Assembly: GCA_900551555.1 (NCBI GenBank)
Contig: URWC01000072.1
Span: 1-8,604 of the forward strand
Direction: 5' to 3'
Source of the DNA: an uncultured Collinsella sp.
Lineage (GTDB): Bacteria > Actinomycetota > Coriobacteriia > Coriobacteriales > Coriobacteriaceae
Length of the DNA: 8,604 nt
Part shown: in pieces, positions 7,041 through 8,604 of the stretch
Position numbering within the stretch: the first letter of the stretch is position 1
Layout: each line of letters starts with the position of its first letter
Notes under the pieces: model-generated
Databases searched by the model: none
Seen by the model: only the letters and a program-made list of their open reading frames with translations
Told to the model about the DNA's origin: nothing
Made by a program: the position numbers and the translations under genes

Positions 7041-7143
7041 ATCGTGCTCCTCTAGATACGTAATAGTGTGATGTGTTGTAAGGATTCTACAGCACCACTG
7101 TGTCACGGTGGAGTTTCACTCGTTATTCGGGGATACCAATCAA
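7034..7143 (-). promoter_or_regulatory. metF upstream region: clear ribosome-binding site, promoter not resolved
   Basis: The metF Shine-Dalgarno AGAGGAG is 6 nt before the ATG at 7040. Further up on the minus strand, TAGAAT (7089-7084) resembles a -10 box and would give a leader of roughly 37 nt, but no good -35 box lies 16-19 nt before it. A TTGATTGG element (7143-7136) is shared with the glnN side of the spacer. I looked for SAM and cobalamin riboswitch signatures, expected choices for a methionine cluster, and did not find them. Confidence 0.35.
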
Positions 7144-7204
7144 AGATGCCTTGCTATCGGCTTTCTCTATAACAGAGCGGCTAATCTAGGCACGGACTAT
7201 AAAG

Positions 7205-7230
7205 ACTGGTATCTGATGCAAAATACCAGT
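7205..7230. repeat. Perfect 8-bp inverted repeat with 10-nt spacer
   Basis: ACTGGTAT (7205-7212) and ATACCAGT (7223-7230) are exact reverse complements around the spacer CTGATGCAAA. Neither side carries a T-run, so it is not a convincing terminator. The size and central position in a divergent promoter region fit a binding site for a dimeric regulator, or a leader hairpin if transcripts start farther away. The regulator is unknown. Confidence 0.5.
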
Positions 7231-7293
7231 TAATAGAGCTCCATCCCAAATTGACTACCCTTAAACCATGGGGAGAGGTCTGCAATTTATGCA

Positions 7294-7445
7294 GTTGATT
7301 GGCTGTTGAGGGTGGCAACGCCGCCTCGATAGGGTAACCTCATTGATTGGTTTCGCGACAGCAACATAACGGTAATGTCGCGGAAACACGGCGAGTCTAA
7401 GCTATGACTCGTTCGTTAGTAATCAACACCGCTTCTCACGCGGTG
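7294..7445 (+). promoter_or_regulatory. Structured, riboswitch-like leader upstream of glnN
   Basis: GTTGATT (7294-7300) is complementary to AATCAAC (7421-7427) and can close a multi-branch structure. Inside are TGAGG/CCTCA (7307-7311 with 7338-7342) capped by GGC-AAC-GCC (7314-7322); an 11-bp arm with one bulged G (7350-7360 with 7376-7387); and CGAGTC/GACTCG (7392-7397 with 7406-7411). A perfect CACCGC/GCGGTG hairpin (7427-7432 with 7440-7445) sits 8 nt before the ribosome-binding site. This architecture resembles a cis-acting RNA, but the fold was made by eye and I recognise no known class. An alternative is a DNA operator: the 7350-7387 dyad overlaps a possible promoter (TTGATT 7343-7348, CATAAC 7365-7370, 16-nt gap). 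The two readings conflict, because transcription from that promoter would start inside the structure. Confidence 0.4.
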
Positions 7446-7453
7446 CCGATACG

Positions 7454-7460
7454 AAGGGAG
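7454..7460 (+). promoter_or_regulatory. glnN ribosome-binding site
   Basis: AAGGGAG lies 6 nt before the ATG at 7467 and fixes the glnN start. It follows the CACCGC/GCGGTG hairpin by 8 nt, so leader folding could affect ribosome access. Confidence 0.75.
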
Positions 7461-7466
7461 TTCCGT

Positions 7467-8604
7467 ATGGCCGAACTTACTGACCGCTTCGGGACCATGG
7501 TGTTCTCTGAGGAAGTCATGAAGGACTACCTCCCCAAGGACATTTGGAAGCGCCTTGCTGCAACCCTCGAGGGCGGTGAGCCGCTCGACCTGGATGTGGC
7601 CAACGCCGTTGCCCATGCCATGAAGGTCTGGGCCATCTCCAAGGGCGCGACGCACTACGCGCACTGGTTCCAGCCGCTTTCGGGCATTACTTCCGAGAAG
7701 CACGACAGCTTCCTGGAGCCCAACCACGACGGCACCGCCATTACAAAGTTTACGGGCAAGAACCTCATCCAGGGCGAGCCCGATGCCTCGAGCTTCCCCA
7801 ACGGCGGTCTGCGTGCTACCTTCGAGGCCCGTGGCTACACCGCTTGGGACCCCACTAGCCCCGCCTTTATCAAGGACGATGTCCTGTGCATCCCCACGGC
7901 TTTCTGCTCCTACACGGGCGAGGCCCTGGACAAGAAGACCCCGCTGCTGCGTTCCATGACCGCGCTCTCGCGTGAGTCTAAGCGCGTTTTGGCGCTGTTC
8001 GGTAAGACCCCCAAGAAGGTCGTTCCTTCCGTGGGCGACGAGCAGGAGTACTTCCTGATCAAGAAGGACGCCTACCGCAAGCGCAAGGACCTGGTCATTA
8101 CCGGCCGCACCCTCTTTGGTGCTGCTCCATGCAAGGGTCAGGAGCTCGAGGAGCACTACTTTGGCGCTATCCGCCCCACCGTCTCGGCCTACATGAAGGA
8201 CTTGGACGATGAGCTGTGGGCGCTCGGCATTCCCGCCAAGACCAAGCACAACGAGGTTGCTCCCTGCCAGCATGAGCTCGCCCCCGTCTATGGCGAAGTC
8301 AACGAGGCCATCGACCAGAACCTGGTCATGATGGAGAAAATGAAGCTCATCGCCTCCCGCCACGACTTGGTTTGCCTGCTGCACGAGAAACCCTTCGAGG
8401 GCATCAACGGTTCGGGCAAGCACAACAACTGGTCGCTTGGCACCGAGTCCGAGAATCTGCTCGATCCGGGCGACACCCCGCTCGACAACCTGCAGTTCAT
8501 CGTCTTCCTCACCGCGGTGATCGAGGCCGTCGATAACTATCAGGAGCTCCTGCGTGCCTCCGTTGCCTCGGCCGGCAACGACCATCGTCTGGGTGCCAAC
8601 GAGG
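7467..8604 (+). CDS. glnN: Glutamine synthetase type III (GSIII), 5' part, cut by the window end
   Basis: Glutamine synthetase joins ammonia to glutamate using ATP and is the main entry of nitrogen into glutamine. The window holds the first 379 codons of a type III enzyme, whose family is usually about 700 residues, so nearly half is missing to the right. GSIII features visible here are the N-terminal 'FGTMVFSEEVMKDYLP' (8-23), 'HYAHWFQPLSGITSEKHDSF' (63-82), 'GDEQEYFLI' with catalytic-site glutamates (190-198), 'KHNEVAPCQHELAP' (260-273), the ATP/glutamate-site 'NGSGKHNNWS' (314-323), and 'GNDHRLGANE' at the truncated end (370-379). These separate it from the smaller GSI and GSII enzymes. 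The ATG at 7467 has AAGGGAG 6 nt upstream. The gene diverges from the met cluster and has a long structured leader, suggesting nitrogen-linked control. No frame disruption is visible. Confidence 0.95.
   Translation, partial: MAELTDRFGTMVFSEEVMKDYLPKDIWKRLAATLEGGEPLDLDVANAVAHAMKVWAISKGATHYAHWFQPLSGITSEKHDSFLEPNHDGTAITKFTGKNLIQGEPDASSFPNGGLRATFEARGYTAWDPTSPAFIKDDVLCIPTAFCSYTGEALDKKTPLLRSMTALSRESKRVLALFGKTPKKVVPSVGDEQEYFLIKKDAYRKRKDLVITGRTLFGAAPCKGQELEEHYFGAIRPTVSAYMKDLDDELWALGIPAKTKHNEVAPCQHELAPVYGEVNEAIDQNLVMMEKMKLIASRHDLVCLLHEKPFEGINGSGKHNNWSLGTESENLLDPGDTPLDNLQFIVFLTAVIEAVDNYQELLRASVASAGNDHRLGANE

Larger units (their letters stand above)
7041..7466. other. 426-nt divergent intergenic region between metF and glnN
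   Basis: No protein gene of credible length lies here. It must hold the promoters for both flanking transcription units. It contains an 8-bp perfect dyad (7205-7230), three copies of TTGATTGG (minus 7143-7136, plus 7295-7302 and 7343-7350), a CTGCA/TGCAG dyad (7280-7294), and a run of stable hairpins up to the glnN ribosome-binding site. It is visibly richer in A and T than the genes around it. Confidence 0.7.

Noticed and set aside
7041..7260. SAM or cobalamin riboswitch upstream of metF
   Set aside because: Expected for a methionine cluster, but neither the S-box core nor the B12-box signature is present on the minus strand.
7289..7309. Six-codon leader peptide (MQLIGC) after a GGAGAGG element
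   Set aside because: It is very short, lacks a run of regulatory codons, and its Shine-Dalgarno spacing is long; chance occurrence is likely.
7308..7327. T-box-like string AGGGTGGCAACGCC upstream of glnN
   Set aside because: It resembles the T-box core AGGGTGGNACCGCG only partly; I find no matching terminator/antiterminator partner, no stem I landmarks and no specifier loop.
7416..8585. Minus-strand open frame of 389 codons opposite glnN
   Set aside because: It is the shadow of the strongly conserved glnN frame, and its Val/Gly/Leu-rich product resembles no family I know.
1..8604. Defence system, mobile element, CRISPR array or biosynthetic cluster
   Set aside because: All long sense-strand genes are assigned to metabolic or sporulation families; no spaced direct repeats, transposase, integrase or terminal repeats were seen.

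Overview
The window reads as gut-type bacterial DNA with two unlike parts. From about position 1338 to the end, gene content, GC-rich coding style (frequent GAG, CTC, TCG and GTC codons) and layout suggest a Coriobacteriia member (Actinomycetota), most like Collinsella. The first ~1.2 kb carries a stage II sporulation gene (spoIIR) and a small peptidoglycan-binding protein with a different codon flavour (CTG, GTG, CAG, CCG). That part looks like an endospore-lineage Clostridia genome, for example Faecalibacterium or another Oscillospiraceae. Coriobacteriia do not make endospores, so the left end is probably foreign, either a chimeric assembly join or, less likely, transfer. These taxonomic calls are inference from protein character; no search was run.

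Layout, left to right: (1) 89-1236, minus strand: spoIIR followed by a two-domain PG_binding_1 protein. (2) 1243-1285: a strong rho-independent terminator facing the minus strand, ending at the spoIIR start codon. (3) 1338-7040, minus strand: a one-carbon/methionine cluster transcribed as metF, a stand-alone MetH activation (AdoMet-binding) subunit, metH lacking that domain, and then, after 108 nt, a UPF0210/DUF711 'PFL-like' gene. (4) 7041-7466: a 426-nt divergent intergenic region rich in dyads. (5) 7467-8604, plus strand: the first 379 codons of a type III glutamine synthetase (GSIII, glnN), cut by the window end.

The three met genes form one functional unit. MetF reduces 5,10-methylene-THF to 5-methyl-THF. 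MetH moves that methyl group through cobalamin to homocysteine, giving methionine. The separate activation subunit presumably reductively remethylates oxidised cob(II)alamin using AdoMet. The genes are tightly packed: metF and the activation gene overlap by 1 nt (TAATG), and the metH Shine-Dalgarno overlaps the stop codon of the activation gene.

No CRISPR array, transposon, integrase, defence cassette, tRNA or rRNA is visible. The two items most worth following up are the discontinuity near 1237-1560 and the highly structured leader in front of glnN (7294-7445). In that leader a 7-bp closing helix can enclose three hairpins, and two copies of TTGATTGG could compete for one complementary strand. 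It looks riboswitch-like but matches no class I recognise.
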